Assembly: GCA_022790905.1 (NCBI GenBank) | Contig: JAAVYC010000017.1 | Location: forward strand, 1 to 13,982 | Direction of reading: 5' to 3' | DNA length: 13,982 nt | Origin: Lachnospiraceae bacterium | GTDB lineage: Bacteria; Bacillota; Clostridia; Lachnospirales; Lachnospiraceae | In this document: piece by piece, positions 1-6,960 of the stretch | Position numbering within the stretch: position 1 is the first letter of the stretch | Layout: every line of letters begins with the position of its first letter | The notes under the pieces: model-generated | Databases searched by the model: none | What the model was told of the DNA's origin: nothing | What the model saw: the letters and a program-made list of their open reading frames with translations, nothing else | Made by a program: the position numbers and the translations under genes

Positions 1-2
1 AT

Positions 3-1019
3 TTTAGCAACATTGACCACTTTATCTTCAATTAATGTGATCGCATCTTTCATATCCTGTGTATTGCTTCCGCTAGTTCCGACAAAATGTGTCGCATTAT
101 AGTGGATATTATAGAAATTGATGGTAGATGCGAATTTGGAATCTGCCGGTCCGGCGAAGAAATTCAGACAACCGTCAAATGCCAAAAGCTGTTCTGCCTG
201 TGTCACAAGATGGTCTTTTGCTGCCATTAAAAAGATATCGTCAAATCCTTTGCCATCGGTGAGGGCCTTTAACGGTTCTACCATGTTTTCTTCATCGCTT
301 GTCAGGACATAATCGAGCGTAACACCGTACTTTGCAGCTTCTTCCACAGGATAGAGTCTCTTGGCCATATCGAGTTTGGCAGGTGTACGTCCCGTTACCA
401 CAAGGTGTTTTGGACGTCTTGGATTGTGAATGGCATAATCAATCGCCAAAAATCCCATCGGTCCCGTGCCCCCTAAAATGGCGAGAGAGCCGCCTTCTTT
501 GATTCCCATGGTGTGATCGTAATCGTTGCGGTTTCTTAAATGAAAACTTGCCTTAAATCCGGCTACGATGCAAGAGAGCGGCTCCACCAAAGCACCTTCA
601 AAAAAGGAATCTCCTTTATACGGAAGAAGGCATCCTTTTTCGATCGCTTCATTCATAATCACAACGTTTGTCGCTTCCCCTCCGACATACGGGAAAGAAT
701 ATCCCAGGGAAAAGGTATCGGCACGACCGAGATTTGGCTGAGCGACAAATTTATCTCCCGGTTGAAACTGTTTTTCCCACTTTTTGCCGACTCTTGTGAT
801 AATACCACAAAATTCGTGTCCCATAATCACTGGATTTTGTGCCAGGTCATCTGGCAATTTCTTATGTTTTGCTCCCTGGTTGGAGACTTTGTAAGTAGAC
901 ATACACAGACTGTCCGTTACGATACGGGCTTCGATTTCATCGTCTCCCATTGGAGGCAATTCGAATTCCTCCAATCTTAAATCTTTTACTCCATAAATGC
1001 GCACTGCTTTTGTATTCAT
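3..1019 (-). CDS. SorE-like zinc-dependent sugar-phosphate dehydrogenase (partial, 3' end off window)
   Basis: Reading the minus strand from the ATG at 1019 gives 339 open codons that run off the left edge, plus two bases of the next. The start is supported by a near-perfect AAAGGAGGT site directly upstream. The protein is a medium-chain dehydrogenase/reductase. Catalytic-zinc ligands are visible as C39, the GHE motif (H68, E69) and E146 in VEPLSC, and the nucleotide-binding Rossmann glycines are GGTGPMG (183-189). The four-cysteine structural-zinc loop of classical alcohol dehydrogenases is absent. From memory, the overall pattern (DSLCMSTYK, VIMGHEFCG, GYSFPYVGGEAT, KGDSFFEGALVEPLSC) best matches L-sorbose-1-phosphate reductase, which interconverts L-sorbose-1-phosphate and glucitol-6-phosphate with NAD(P)H. 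Members are around 410 residues, so roughly 70 C-terminal residues are probably missing. The MDR family is certain. The exact substrate is inference, and the neighbouring sugar genes are not in view. Confidence 0.85.
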   Translation of the reverse strand, partial: MNTKAVRIYGVKDLRLEEFELPPMGDDEIEARIVTDSLCMSTYKVSNQGAKHKKLPDDLAQNPVIMGHEFCGIITRVGKKWEKQFQPGDKFVAQPNLGRADTFSLGYSFPYVGGEATNVVIMNEAIEKGCLLPYKGDSFFEGALVEPLSCIVAGFKASFHLRNRNDYDHTMGIKEGGSLAILGGTGPMGFLAIDYAIHNPRRPKHLVVTGRTPAKLDMAKRLYPVEEAAKYGVTLDYVLTSDEENMVEPLKALTDGKGFDDIFLMAAKDHLVTQAEQLLAFDGCLNFFAGPADSKFASTINFYNIHYNATHFVGTSGSNTQDMKDAITLIEDKVVNVAK

Positions 1020-1076
1020 AGCGACCTCCTTTATCCTCTATCGCAGGAAAAACTTTATTAGATTCGTTGTTTTAAT

Positions 1077-1105
1077 ATTATAAAAAAGAATGTTTTAAAA
1101 TACAA
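1077..1105 (-). promoter_or_regulatory. sigma-A promoter for the SorE-like dehydrogenase
   Basis: On the minus strand TTGTAT (1100-1105) and a perfect TATAAT (1077-1082) are separated by exactly 17 bases. Transcription would start near 1070, leaving a leader of about 50 bases before the ATG at 1019. I see no clear operator or catabolite-response element, although a sugar-linked gene could be expected to carry one. Confidence 0.6.
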
Positions 1106-1128
1106 TAGTAGAAGATAAAATATAAGGA

Positions 1129-1157
1129 TTGTGATTGCAGGACAATCGTGCTATAAT
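1129..1157 (+). promoter_or_regulatory. sigma-A promoter for ybaK-popT
   Basis: TTGTGA (1129-1134), a 17-base spacer and a perfect TATAAT (1152-1157) preceded by TGC, an extended -10. The predicted start is near 1164, 39 bases before the ybaK ATG. It is back-to-back with the divergent dehydrogenase promoter, the two -35 boxes being about 24 bases apart. Confidence 0.7.
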
Positions 1158-1202
1158 GTTTGGCATGTGTAAAAGCACAGATGATTAAGAGGTAATAAAG
1201 TC

Positions 1203-1670
1203 ATGGAAAAAACAAATGTGATGAGAATCTTGGACCAGAAAAAAATATCATATCAGCATTATGAATATGACAACACGAAAGCGTACAGCGGAATAGAGGT
1301 TGCGCAGATGCTTGGACAGGATCCGAGCAGGGTTTATAAAACGCTGGTCACTGTTGCAAAGAGTAGGAAGAACTATGTATTTGTCATACCGGTGGAAGAA
1401 GAGCTGGATTTAAAAAAAGCGGCGAAGGTTTCGGGCGAGAAGTCAATAGAAATGCTAAAATCCAAAGAATTGTTATCCCTAACAGGGTATGTGCACGGCG
1501 GTTGTTCGCCAATTGGCATGAAAAAAATGTTTTCCACTTTTTTACATGATACAGCGAGAGAACAGGAACGCATCATTTTCAGTGCGGGAAAGATTGGAAC
1601 TCAAGTGGAACTTTCACCAGACGATCTCAATCAAGTGATTCGTGTTACATATGCAGATATTTGTAAATAA
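1203..1670 (+). CDS. ybaK: YbaK-type Cys-tRNA(Pro) deacylase
   Basis: A 155-residue single-domain protein of the YbaK/ProX editing family. It hydrolyses Cys-tRNA(Pro) made in error by prolyl-tRNA synthetase, acting in trans in the cytoplasm. The lysine known to be essential in YbaK is present as K46 in VYKTL, and the substrate-binding loop is GGCSPIG (99-105). Length is normal for the family (about 155-160). The ATG follows AGAGG at suitable distance and an extended -10 promoter. The next gene begins 10 bases after the stop, so the two are co-transcribed. No functional link between tRNA editing and lipid-carrier recycling is evident. Free-standing YbaK is sometimes annotated EbsC; the family call is firm. 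Confidence 0.93.
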   Translation: MEKTNVMRILDQKKISYQHYEYDNTKAYSGIEVAQMLGQDPSRVYKTLVTVAKSRKNYVFVIPVEEELDLKKAAKVSGEKSIEMLKSKELLSLTGYVHGGCSPIGMKKMFSTFLHDTAREQERIIFSAGKIGTQVELSPDDLNQVIRVTYADICK

Positions 1671-1680
1671 GGAGGTTACT

Positions 1681-2529
1681 ATGATAAAGGCAATTTTAAG
1701 AGGAATGGTCATTGGCATCGCAAATATCATTCCTGGTGTCAGCGGTGGAACGATGGCAGTTGCGATGGGAATCTATGATAAGATTATTCATGCGGCGACA
1801 CATCTGTTTTCCGAATTTAAAAAGAGTATGAAAGTCCTGCTCCCGATTCTGATTGGAGCGGCACTTGCCGTTGTGCTCGTGGCGAGAGTGATTGAGTTTG
1901 CTTTTGAAAAAGCGCCGATTCAGACGAATCTGCTCTTTATCGGGTTGATTTTGGGAAGTCTGCCGATGATGGCGCAGAAAGTCAAAAAAAAGAAACCACA
2001 GCTAAGCCATATTCTCTCTTTTGCGATATTTTTCGTGGTCGTGATTCTCTTTGCTCTTTTGGGGGAAGAGGAAGAAAGAGCAGCGCATCTGAGTGTCGAT
2101 CTGATTGGTTATCTCAAGCTTTTCGGAGTTGGTGTTGTGGCGGCTGCCACGATGGTAATTCCCGGCGTCAGCGGTTCGATGATGTTGATGTTAATGGGGT
2201 ATTACAATCCAGTGTTAAAGACGATCAACAGTTTTATCAGCCATCTCACGCAGGCAGATTTTGCGGGAATGTGGGCGGACTGCGGAATTTTGATTCCATT
2301 TGGACTAGGAGTTGTAGTTGGGATTGTTGCGATTGCAAAAATTATTGAAAAGATTTTTGAAAAATTTCCACTACAGGCATATTGGGCGATTATCGGGCTA
2401 ATCATCGCTTCGCCGGTTGCAATTGTATTGCTCAACGATTTTTCGGGAATCAACTTTATGACAATTGCAACAGGAATTGTGATGTTAATTGCAGGAATTT
2501 TGATTTCCAGAAAACTGGGCGGGGAATAA
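1681..2529 (+). CDS. popT: DUF368 / PopT-family undecaprenyl-phosphate translocase
   Basis: A 282-residue polytopic membrane protein with about eight hydrophobic segments. I chose the ATG at 1681 because AAGGAGG lies directly upstream; a longer reading from 1642 would overlap ybaK and add 13 non-hydrophobic residues. The DUF368 signature appears twice: NIIPGVSGGT (15-24) and VIPGVSGS (159-166). The second half also repeats the first elsewhere: FEKAPIQTNLLFIGLILGS (75-93) matches FEKFPLQAYWAIIGLIIAS (226-244). This indicates an internal duplication typical of inverted-repeat transporters. DUF368 proteins have been shown to be PopT, which recycles the lipid carrier undecaprenyl phosphate across the membrane for cell-wall synthesis. 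The function is transferred by family membership. Transcription ends in the hairpin at 2547-2578. Confidence 0.88.
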   Translation: MIKAILRGMVIGIANIIPGVSGGTMAVAMGIYDKIIHAATHLFSEFKKSMKVLLPILIGAALAVVLVARVIEFAFEKAPIQTNLLFIGLILGSLPMMAQKVKKKKPQLSHILSFAIFFVVVILFALLGEEEERAAHLSVDLIGYLKLFGVGVVAAATMVIPGVSGSMMLMLMGYYNPVLKTINSFISHLTQADFAGMWADCGILIPFGLGVVVGIVAIAKIIEKIFEKFPLQAYWAIIGLIIASPVAIVLLNDFSGINFMTIATGIVMLIAGILISRKLGGE

Positions 2530-3393
2530 TCTCGCCATATCAAAGGGCAGTGGAACGCTCAGTTCCATTGCTTTTTTTGTGATGGGATGAGAAAATTCCA
2601 GCCGGTAAGAATGGAGAGCCTGTCTGCCTATATGTGTGTAATCGGGATAATAGAGAAAGTCACCGATTAGAGGATATCCCAGGTGTTTCATATGGACACG
2701 AATCTGATGCGTGCGACCTGTCTCTAATTGCAAAGAGAGTAAAGTGAGTCCATTTTGGGACTTTAGGCTCCGATAGTGAGTGATAGCAGATTCCCCATGT
2801 TCATAATCGACACAGCGTGTAATCAGAGAATCGTTTTCGCGGGCAATCGGCGCATCGATGGTTCCGCTGCCAGTGAGAGTTCCGTTTACAATAGCGAGAT
2901 AGGTGCGGTGTATCCGGCGATTTTTCAATTCTTTTGAGAGGATGGAGGCAGAAAGCATGTGTTTTGCCAGAATCGTCAGACCTGTTGTGTCGCGGTCTAA
3001 GCGATTGATACAGCGAAAGATATAGGGCTGTTGCTGTCTGTAAAAATAGTCGGCAACGCCATTGGCCAACGTATTTTCGTAATTGTTTAAAGAAGGGTGG
3101 ATCGGGGTATTAGCGGGTTTATTGACAACCAAAATATCTTCGTCCTCGTATACGATATCCAATTTCATTGGAATGGGAGGAATATGCTTAGAACTCTCGG
3201 TCTCCAAAAGTGTCACGGTCAGCACATCACCTGGATGCAAAAAATCTTTTACATAGAGCCAGCGCCCATTCGACATCAGGCTTTCTCTTGTCTTTTTTAG
3301 GTGAACGATGATACTTCTAGAATATCCCTGTTCTTTTAAAAAATCGTTTACGGTAATCGTTTTTTCTATTCGATAATGAAAAATTCGTCTCAT
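2485..3393 (-). CDS. RluA-family pseudouridine synthase
   Basis: A 302-residue enzyme that isomerises specific uridines in RNA to pseudouridine. Residues 1-65 resemble an S4-like RNA-binding domain (VNDFLKEQGYSRSIIVHLKK). The catalytic domain follows with INRLDRDTTG (129-138), D133 being the catalytic aspartate, and the family motif LETGRTHQIRVHM (223-235). The first residue of the motif is N rather than the common H, a variant I do not regard as inactivating. The start at 3393 follows GGGAG. The reading frame stays open to 3501, but that extension is phenylalanine/leucine-rich and lies upstream of the predicted promoter. Target RNA (23S rRNA in the RluC/RluD class, or tRNA) cannot be decided. 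The last 45 bases overlap popT tail to tail. Confidence 0.9.
   Translation of the reverse strand: MRRIFHYRIEKTITVNDFLKEQGYSRSIIVHLKKTRESLMSNGRWLYVKDFLHPGDVLTVTLLETESSKHIPPIPMKLDIVYEDEDILVVNKPANTPIHPSLNNYENTLANGVADYFYRQQQPYIFRCINRLDRDTTGLTILAKHMLSASILSKELKNRRIHRTYLAIVNGTLTGSGTIDAPIARENDSLITRCVDYEHGESAITHYRSLKSQNGLTLLSLQLETGRTHQIRVHMKHLGYPLIGDFLYYPDYTHIGRQALHSYRLEFSHPITKKAMELSVPLPFDMARLFPAQFSGNQNSCN
2547..2578 (+). terminator. intrinsic terminator of ybaK-popT, inside the opposing gene
   Basis: A 10-bp stem (2547-2556 with 2562-2571, one G-U pair, all others Watson-Crick), a 5-base loop and seven T residues (2572-2578). It lies 17 bases after the popT stop. It falls within codons of the RluA-family gene on the other strand, specifying roughly residues KAMELSVPL (274-282). 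Its orientation terminates plus-strand transcription only. Confidence 0.88.
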
Positions 3394-3418
3394 ATTAAAA
3401 TCACTCCCAATTAAGAAT

Positions 3419-3447
3419 ATCGTAGCCAATGCCTTATAAAAAAGCAA
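3419..3447 (-). promoter_or_regulatory. candidate sigma-A promoter for the RluA-family gene
   Basis: On the minus strand TTGCTT (3442-3447), 17 bases, TACGAT (3419-3424). The predicted start is near 3412, about 19 bases before the ATG at 3393, with GGGAG between. The -35 box is poor (3 of 6). Confidence 0.4.
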
Positions 3448-3483
3448 GAGAAGAAAAGGAGAAAAAAGAAAAAAGGGAAAGGC

Positions 3484-3510
3484 ACTACTACCTGTCAGCA
3501 TTCATAGAAT
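3484..3510 (+). promoter_or_regulatory. candidate mother-cell (sigma-K/sigma-E type) promoter for sigK
   Basis: AC at 3484-3485, a 17-base gap, then CATAGAAT (3503-3510). This fits the B. subtilis sigma-K pattern (AC, 16-17 bases, CATA...T) and 7 of 8 bases of the sigma-E -10 consensus CATACAnT. The distance to the GTG start at 3539 is compatible with a short leader. The motif is short, so chance occurrence is possible. I see no good sigma-A promoter in this gap. Confidence 0.35.
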
Positions 3511-3538
3511 GATAAAAAAGCAGCTTTAAGGTGTAATT

Positions 3539-4180
3539 GTGAAAACTTTTTTATCTCCTCTTACCTTAGAAGAAGAAAAAGAATGCATAGAGAGAATGAA
3601 GGAAGGAGACCTTAAAGCGAAACATCAGCTAATAGAGCATAATCTAAGACTGGTGGCACATGTCGCTAAGAAATATCAGGCATCCGATGAAGAGATGGAA
3701 GATTTGATCTCCATCGGAACGATTGGATTGATCAAGGCAGTAGAGACCTTTAAAATAGAGCGTCAGATCAAACTCGCGACGTATGCGGCAAGATGTATCG
3801 ACAATGAATTGCTGATGTATTTCAGGGGGAAGAAAAAAACCTCGAAAGAAGTATCTTTATATGAGCCGATTGGAACGGATAAAGAGGGAAATCAGATTAG
3901 TCTTCTCGATATTGCGGCAGGGGAAGAGATTGATGTCGTACAGAAAATGGAAGAATCTGAAAATATACAGAGGTTATACGGGTACATTCCGGAAGTGTTA
4001 AGCGCTAGGGAACAGAGTGTGATTGTCATGCGCTATGGAATTTTGGGAAATGAAATTCATACACAAAGGGAAGTTGCAAAAAAATTGAACATTTCACGTT
4101 CGTATGTCAGCCGTATAGAAAAAAAGGCGTTGGCGAGACTGCGGAGAAGATTTGAAATGGAAAAGGTCGAAAAAATATAA
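3539..4180 (+). CDS. sigK: sporulation sigma factor SigK, without prosequence
   Basis: A 213-residue sigma-70 family protein that would direct RNA polymerase to late mother-cell genes during sporulation. The start is GTG at 3539 with AAGGTG upstream, and an in-frame TAA at 3527-3529 rules out any N-terminal extension. Region 2 runs from LIEHNLRLVAHVAKKY (31-46) through EDLISIGTIGLIKAVETF (54-71) to LATYAARCIDNELLM (79-93). EPIGTDKEGNQISLLD (109-124) is the SigK-type linker that separates it from SigE. Region 4 has TQREVAKKLNISRSYVSRIE (175-194). B. subtilis pro-SigK carries a 20-residue membrane-targeting prosequence before the equivalent of FLSPLT; here it is missing. The gene is also continuous, unlike the skin-split genes of B. 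subtilis and Clostridioides difficile. It lies alone between a divergent gene and a terminator. Confidence 0.9.
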   Translation: MKTFLSPLTLEEEKECIERMKEGDLKAKHQLIEHNLRLVAHVAKKYQASDEEMEDLISIGTIGLIKAVETFKIERQIKLATYAARCIDNELLMYFRGKKKTSKEVSLYEPIGTDKEGNQISLLDIAAGEEIDVVQKMEESENIQRLYGYIPEVLSAREQSVIVMRYGILGNEIHTQREVAKKLNISRSYVSRIEKKALARLRRRFEMEKVEKI

Positions 4181-4201
4181 AAAGTGACTGATATTTCTTT
4201 T

Positions 4202-4241
4202 AAAAAGATGGAATCTGTGATATGATGATTCCATCTTTTTT
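4202..4241 (+). terminator. intrinsic terminator of sigK
   Basis: A perfect 9-bp stem GATGGAATC / GATTCCATC (4207-4215 with 4227-4235), extended by five A-T pairs (4202-4206 with 4236-4240), and a T run to 4241. It lies 21 bases after the sigK stop. The loop is 11 bases and contains the ATG at 4222 that opens the comM reading frame, which argues against that ATG being the comM start. Confidence 0.85.
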
Positions 4242-4312
4242 ATCTTATGGTTCGGAGTTCAAAAGCTTCGGACTCTTATGGCAATTCGCCAGATATCCCA
4301 TATTGATCGGAG

Positions 4313-4326
4313 AAGGAGGAACATTG
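4313..4326 (+). promoter_or_regulatory. ribosome binding site deciding the TTG start of comM
   Basis: AAGGAGG (4313-4319) is followed four bases later by TTG (4324-4326). This is the only strong Shine-Dalgarno sequence near the N-terminus of the ComM homology. The spacing is a little short. Confidence 0.75.
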
Positions 4327-5868
4327 TATAGCAGTGTTACAACAGCCATTTTAAGAGGAATGGATGCGGTCTTAGTGCAGGTGGAGGCAGATGTGAGTGC
4401 GGGGCTTCCAGTATTTGAGATGGTAGGATTTCTCGCATCAGAAGTAAAGGAGGCGAAAGAACGTGTGCGCACAGCGTTAAAAAATTGTGGATATCAGCTT
4501 CCGGCAAAGCGGATTACGATCAGTTTTTCGCCCGCCGGAATACGAAAATCTGGTTCTGGATTTGATCTCGCAGTAGCGATAGCGATTCTTGCGGCGCTTG
4601 GGGTGGTATCTGTCCGGGAGACAGAGAAAAAAATTTTTTTAGGAGAGTTGAATCTAAGCGGCAAAATAGTTCCTGTGTCTGGTGTTTTGTCCATGTTAGC
4701 GGAGGCGGCAGAGCAGGGATATGAGACAGGTGTGGTTTCGCAAAAGAGTCTTTCGGAAGCAGCTTTGATTTCTGGAATGGATGTAGCGGGATTTTATCAT
4801 CTAAAGCAGGTGGTATCCTATCTAAATAAAAAAGAGACAATGTATATGACAGCTCCCCAATTTCCTGATGAAAAAGGAGAAAAATATTTTGAGGGAGAAC
4901 AGTTGGATTTTGCAGAAATTCACGGACAAAAGTTGCTAAAGCGTGCGTGCGAGATTGCCGTTGCGGGGAGACATCATCTTTTGATGATTGGCTCTTCGGG
5001 CGCGGGAAAGACGATGGCTGCGAAAAGAATCCCATCTATTTTGCCGCCTATGACGGAGGGAGAAAAATTAGAAGTTGCAAAAATTTACAGCATTTGCGGG
5101 ATATTTGACAAAACGCAAAAATGGTCTGAGAGGAGGCCATATCGAAGCCCCCATCACACGATTTCCCCTTCTGGACTGGCAGGAGGCGGAGGAAATCCCA
5201 TGCCGGGAGAGATCAGTCTGGCACATAACGGCGTATTATTTTTGGACGAGTTGACAGAGTTTAAGGCAAGCACACTCGAGATTTTGCGCCAGCCGCTTGA
5301 GGAAAAGCGAGTGCAGATTGTCCGAGCGCATGGAAATTATACATTTCCCGCAGATTTTATCTTGATCGCGGCCATGAATCCCTGTGCGTGTGGCCACTAT
5401 CCAGACATGCAAAAATGTCGTTGCAGTGAGAGTGATATTCAAAAATATAAGAACAAGATCAGTCAACCGCTGTTAGATCGCATAGATTTATGCATAAAAG
5501 TAGAGAAAATTCCATATGAAAAACTATATGAGACGGGACAGGAAGAGAGTTCTGCTAAGATTAGAGAGCGGGTGATACAGGCGCATGAGAGACAAAAAAG
5601 GCGCTATGAAAAAGAAGAATTTTTTTATAATAGCCAGATACCGGCAAAGAAAATAGGAAAATTTTGCAACTTAGACACAGAACAAAAAGAATTGATGAAC
5701 TGTTCCTATGAGAACTTTGATCTCAGCATTCTTTCTTATCATAAGATTTTAAAAACGGCAAGAACGATTGCAGATTTGGAGGACTGTGCAGAGATAAAGA
5801 CAGAACATTTGCATGAAGCGCTCTGTTATCGTGCGATTGATCGCAACTTTTGGGAGAGTGAAAGATGA
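4324..5868 (+). CDS. comM: ComM/YifB-family AAA+ ATPase (Mg-chelatase-like)
   Basis: 514 residues from a TTG start. The frame opens at 4222, but that ATG sits in the sigK terminator loop without a ribosome site, and family homology begins at MYSSVTTAILRGMDAVLVQV. Domains in order: an N-terminal Lon-protease-like ChlI fold (1-170), an AAA+ core with Walker A GSSGAGKT (223-230) and Walker B VLFLDEL (304-310), a cysteine motif NPCACGHYPD (352-361) followed by C365 and C367, which may bind metal, and a C-terminal helical domain with SYHKILKTARTIADLE (471-486). In naturally transformable bacteria ComM is a hexameric helicase that drives branch migration during integration of taken-up DNA. Its occurrence in non-competent species points to general recombination. 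It overlaps dprA by four bases, so the two are translationally coupled. I see no convincing promoter between 4242 and 4312. Confidence 0.93.
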   Translation: MYSSVTTAILRGMDAVLVQVEADVSAGLPVFEMVGFLASEVKEAKERVRTALKNCGYQLPAKRITISFSPAGIRKSGSGFDLAVAIAILAALGVVSVRETEKKIFLGELNLSGKIVPVSGVLSMLAEAAEQGYETGVVSQKSLSEAALISGMDVAGFYHLKQVVSYLNKKETMYMTAPQFPDEKGEKYFEGEQLDFAEIHGQKLLKRACEIAVAGRHHLLMIGSSGAGKTMAAKRIPSILPPMTEGEKLEVAKIYSICGIFDKTQKWSERRPYRSPHHTISPSGLAGGGGNPMPGEISLAHNGVLFLDELTEFKASTLEILRQPLEEKRVQIVRAHGNYTFPADFILIAAMNPCACGHYPDMQKCRCSESDIQKYKNKISQPLLDRIDLCIKVEKIPYEKLYETGQEESSAKIRERVIQAHERQKRRYEKEEFFYNSQIPAKKIGKFCNLDTEQKELMNCSYENFDLSILSYHKILKTARTIADLEDCAEIKTEHLHEALCYRAIDRNFWESER

Positions 5869-6935
5869 AGTATGATTATTGGTTGGATAATACGGGATTG
5901 TCCAATGCGAAAAAGAGAGCGCTGATAAAAGAGTTCGGAACGGCAGAGAATGTCTATTGTCAAAAGACAGAAGAATATCGAAAGATTGCGGGATGGAAAG
6001 ATACAGATACAAAAAAGATAAAAGAGGCAAAAGAGAGCAAAAGAATAGAGCGAATGTGGGAAAATATGGAACAGGCAGGGATTCAATTTCTCTCGCAGTG
6101 TGAAAAGAATTATCCGGAAAAGTTAAAAAAAATCAGACAACCGCCGTTTGGACTTTATTATATCGGCGGGCTGCCAAAAGAAGAAAAAGTAGCCGCGATT
6201 ATAGGGGCTAGAAGATGCAGTGAATATGGTTATTATATGGCAAAAAAATTGGGAGAGGCACTTGCGGGAAATGGAATTTCTGTGATCAGCGGAATGGCGG
6301 AAGGAATCGATGCGGCAGGGCATAAAGGGGCATTGCAGGGCGAAGGAAAGACCTACGGTGTGCTCGGCTGCGGGGTAGATATCTGTTATCCAGCACAAAA
6401 TAGAGAACTCTATGAGACGCTGCAAAAAGCGGGAGGTGTGCTCTCAGAACTCCCTCCGGGAACTCCCCCAAAACCATATTTTTTTCCAATGAGGAATCGA
6501 ATGATCAGTGGACTTGCCGATATTGTTATCGTGGTCGAGGCAAAAAGAAAAAGTGGTTCGCTCATTACAGTAGATTATGCGCTAGAACAGGGGAAAGAAA
6601 TTTATGCAGTTCCGGGCAGGGCGACCGATGCACTCAGTTACGGATGCAACAATCTGATTCATCAGGGAGCGGGTATTGTTTTATCGGTGGAAGAGTTTTT
6701 GGAGGAATTAGAGATTGTTAAAATTGTGAGACAAAAAAAGCATAAAAATCGGGAACTGTGTCTTGCAAAAGAAGAATCCTTGGTGTATAGTTGTCTGAGC
6801 GTAGAACCAAAAGAGGTGGAACAGATTCTAAGAGAGACTTCTTTGGATCTTTCATCTGTGGCAGGAATTTTATTCCGGTTGCAGACAATGGGAGTCGTCA
6901 AAGAATCGTTTCGGCGTTATTATATAGAAGAATAA
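5865..6935 (+). CDS. dprA: DNA-processing protein DprA
   Basis: 356 residues. The start codon overlaps the comM stop in ATGA. DprA binds incoming single-stranded DNA and loads RecA on it during transformation. An N-terminal helical segment (1-75) resembles the SAM-like/HhH domain. The extended Rossmann fold carries AIIGARRCSEYG (111-122), ISGMAEGIDAAGH (141-153), GCGVDICYP (168-176), FFPMRNRMISGL (206-217), SGSLITVDYALEQGKEIYAV (230-249) and GCNNLIHQGA (260-269). Residues 300-356 look like the winged-helix C-terminal domain. Length is typical. The comM-dprA coupling puts two transformation/recombination factors under one control. Whether the organism is naturally competent cannot be told from this window. 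topA follows after 25 bases and is probably in the same transcript. Confidence 0.95.
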   Translation: MKYDYWLDNTGLSNAKKRALIKEFGTAENVYCQKTEEYRKIAGWKDTDTKKIKEAKESKRIERMWENMEQAGIQFLSQCEKNYPEKLKKIRQPPFGLYYIGGLPKEEKVAAIIGARRCSEYGYYMAKKLGEALAGNGISVISGMAEGIDAAGHKGALQGEGKTYGVLGCGVDICYPAQNRELYETLQKAGGVLSELPPGTPPKPYFFPMRNRMISGLADIVIVVEAKRKSGSLITVDYALEQGKEIYAVPGRATDALSYGCNNLIHQGAGIVLSVEEFLEELEIVKIVRQKKHKNRELCLAKEESLVYSCLSVEPKEVEQILRETSLDLSSVAGILFRLQTMGVVKESFRRYYIEE

Positions 6936-6960
6936 GGAACAAAAAACAAGGAGCTTTCAC

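Noticed and set aside
540..980. 146-codon plus-strand open frame
   Set aside because: It is antisense to the SorE-like dehydrogenase, which has clear family motifs; no recognisable protein features.
3394..3501. 36-residue hydrophobic N-terminal extension of the RluA-family protein (possible signal or membrane anchor)
   Set aside because: The composition reflects a purine-rich antisense strand, the extension would span the predicted promoter, and the ATG at 3393 has a ribosome site where the S4-like domain begins.
4222..4323. N-terminal extension of ComM from the ATG at 4222
   Set aside because: That ATG lies in the loop of the sigK terminator, has no ribosome site, and the added 34 residues are not part of the family; TTG 4324 has AAGGAGG.
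4520..5035. 171-codon minus-strand open frame
   Set aside because: Fully antisense to comM; low-complexity Ser/Pro/Phe-rich translation and no start signals.
5749..6086. Overlapping minus-strand frames of 86-93 codons
   Set aside because: Antisense to the comM/dprA junction; Phe/Leu/Ser-rich translations caused by A-rich coding strands.
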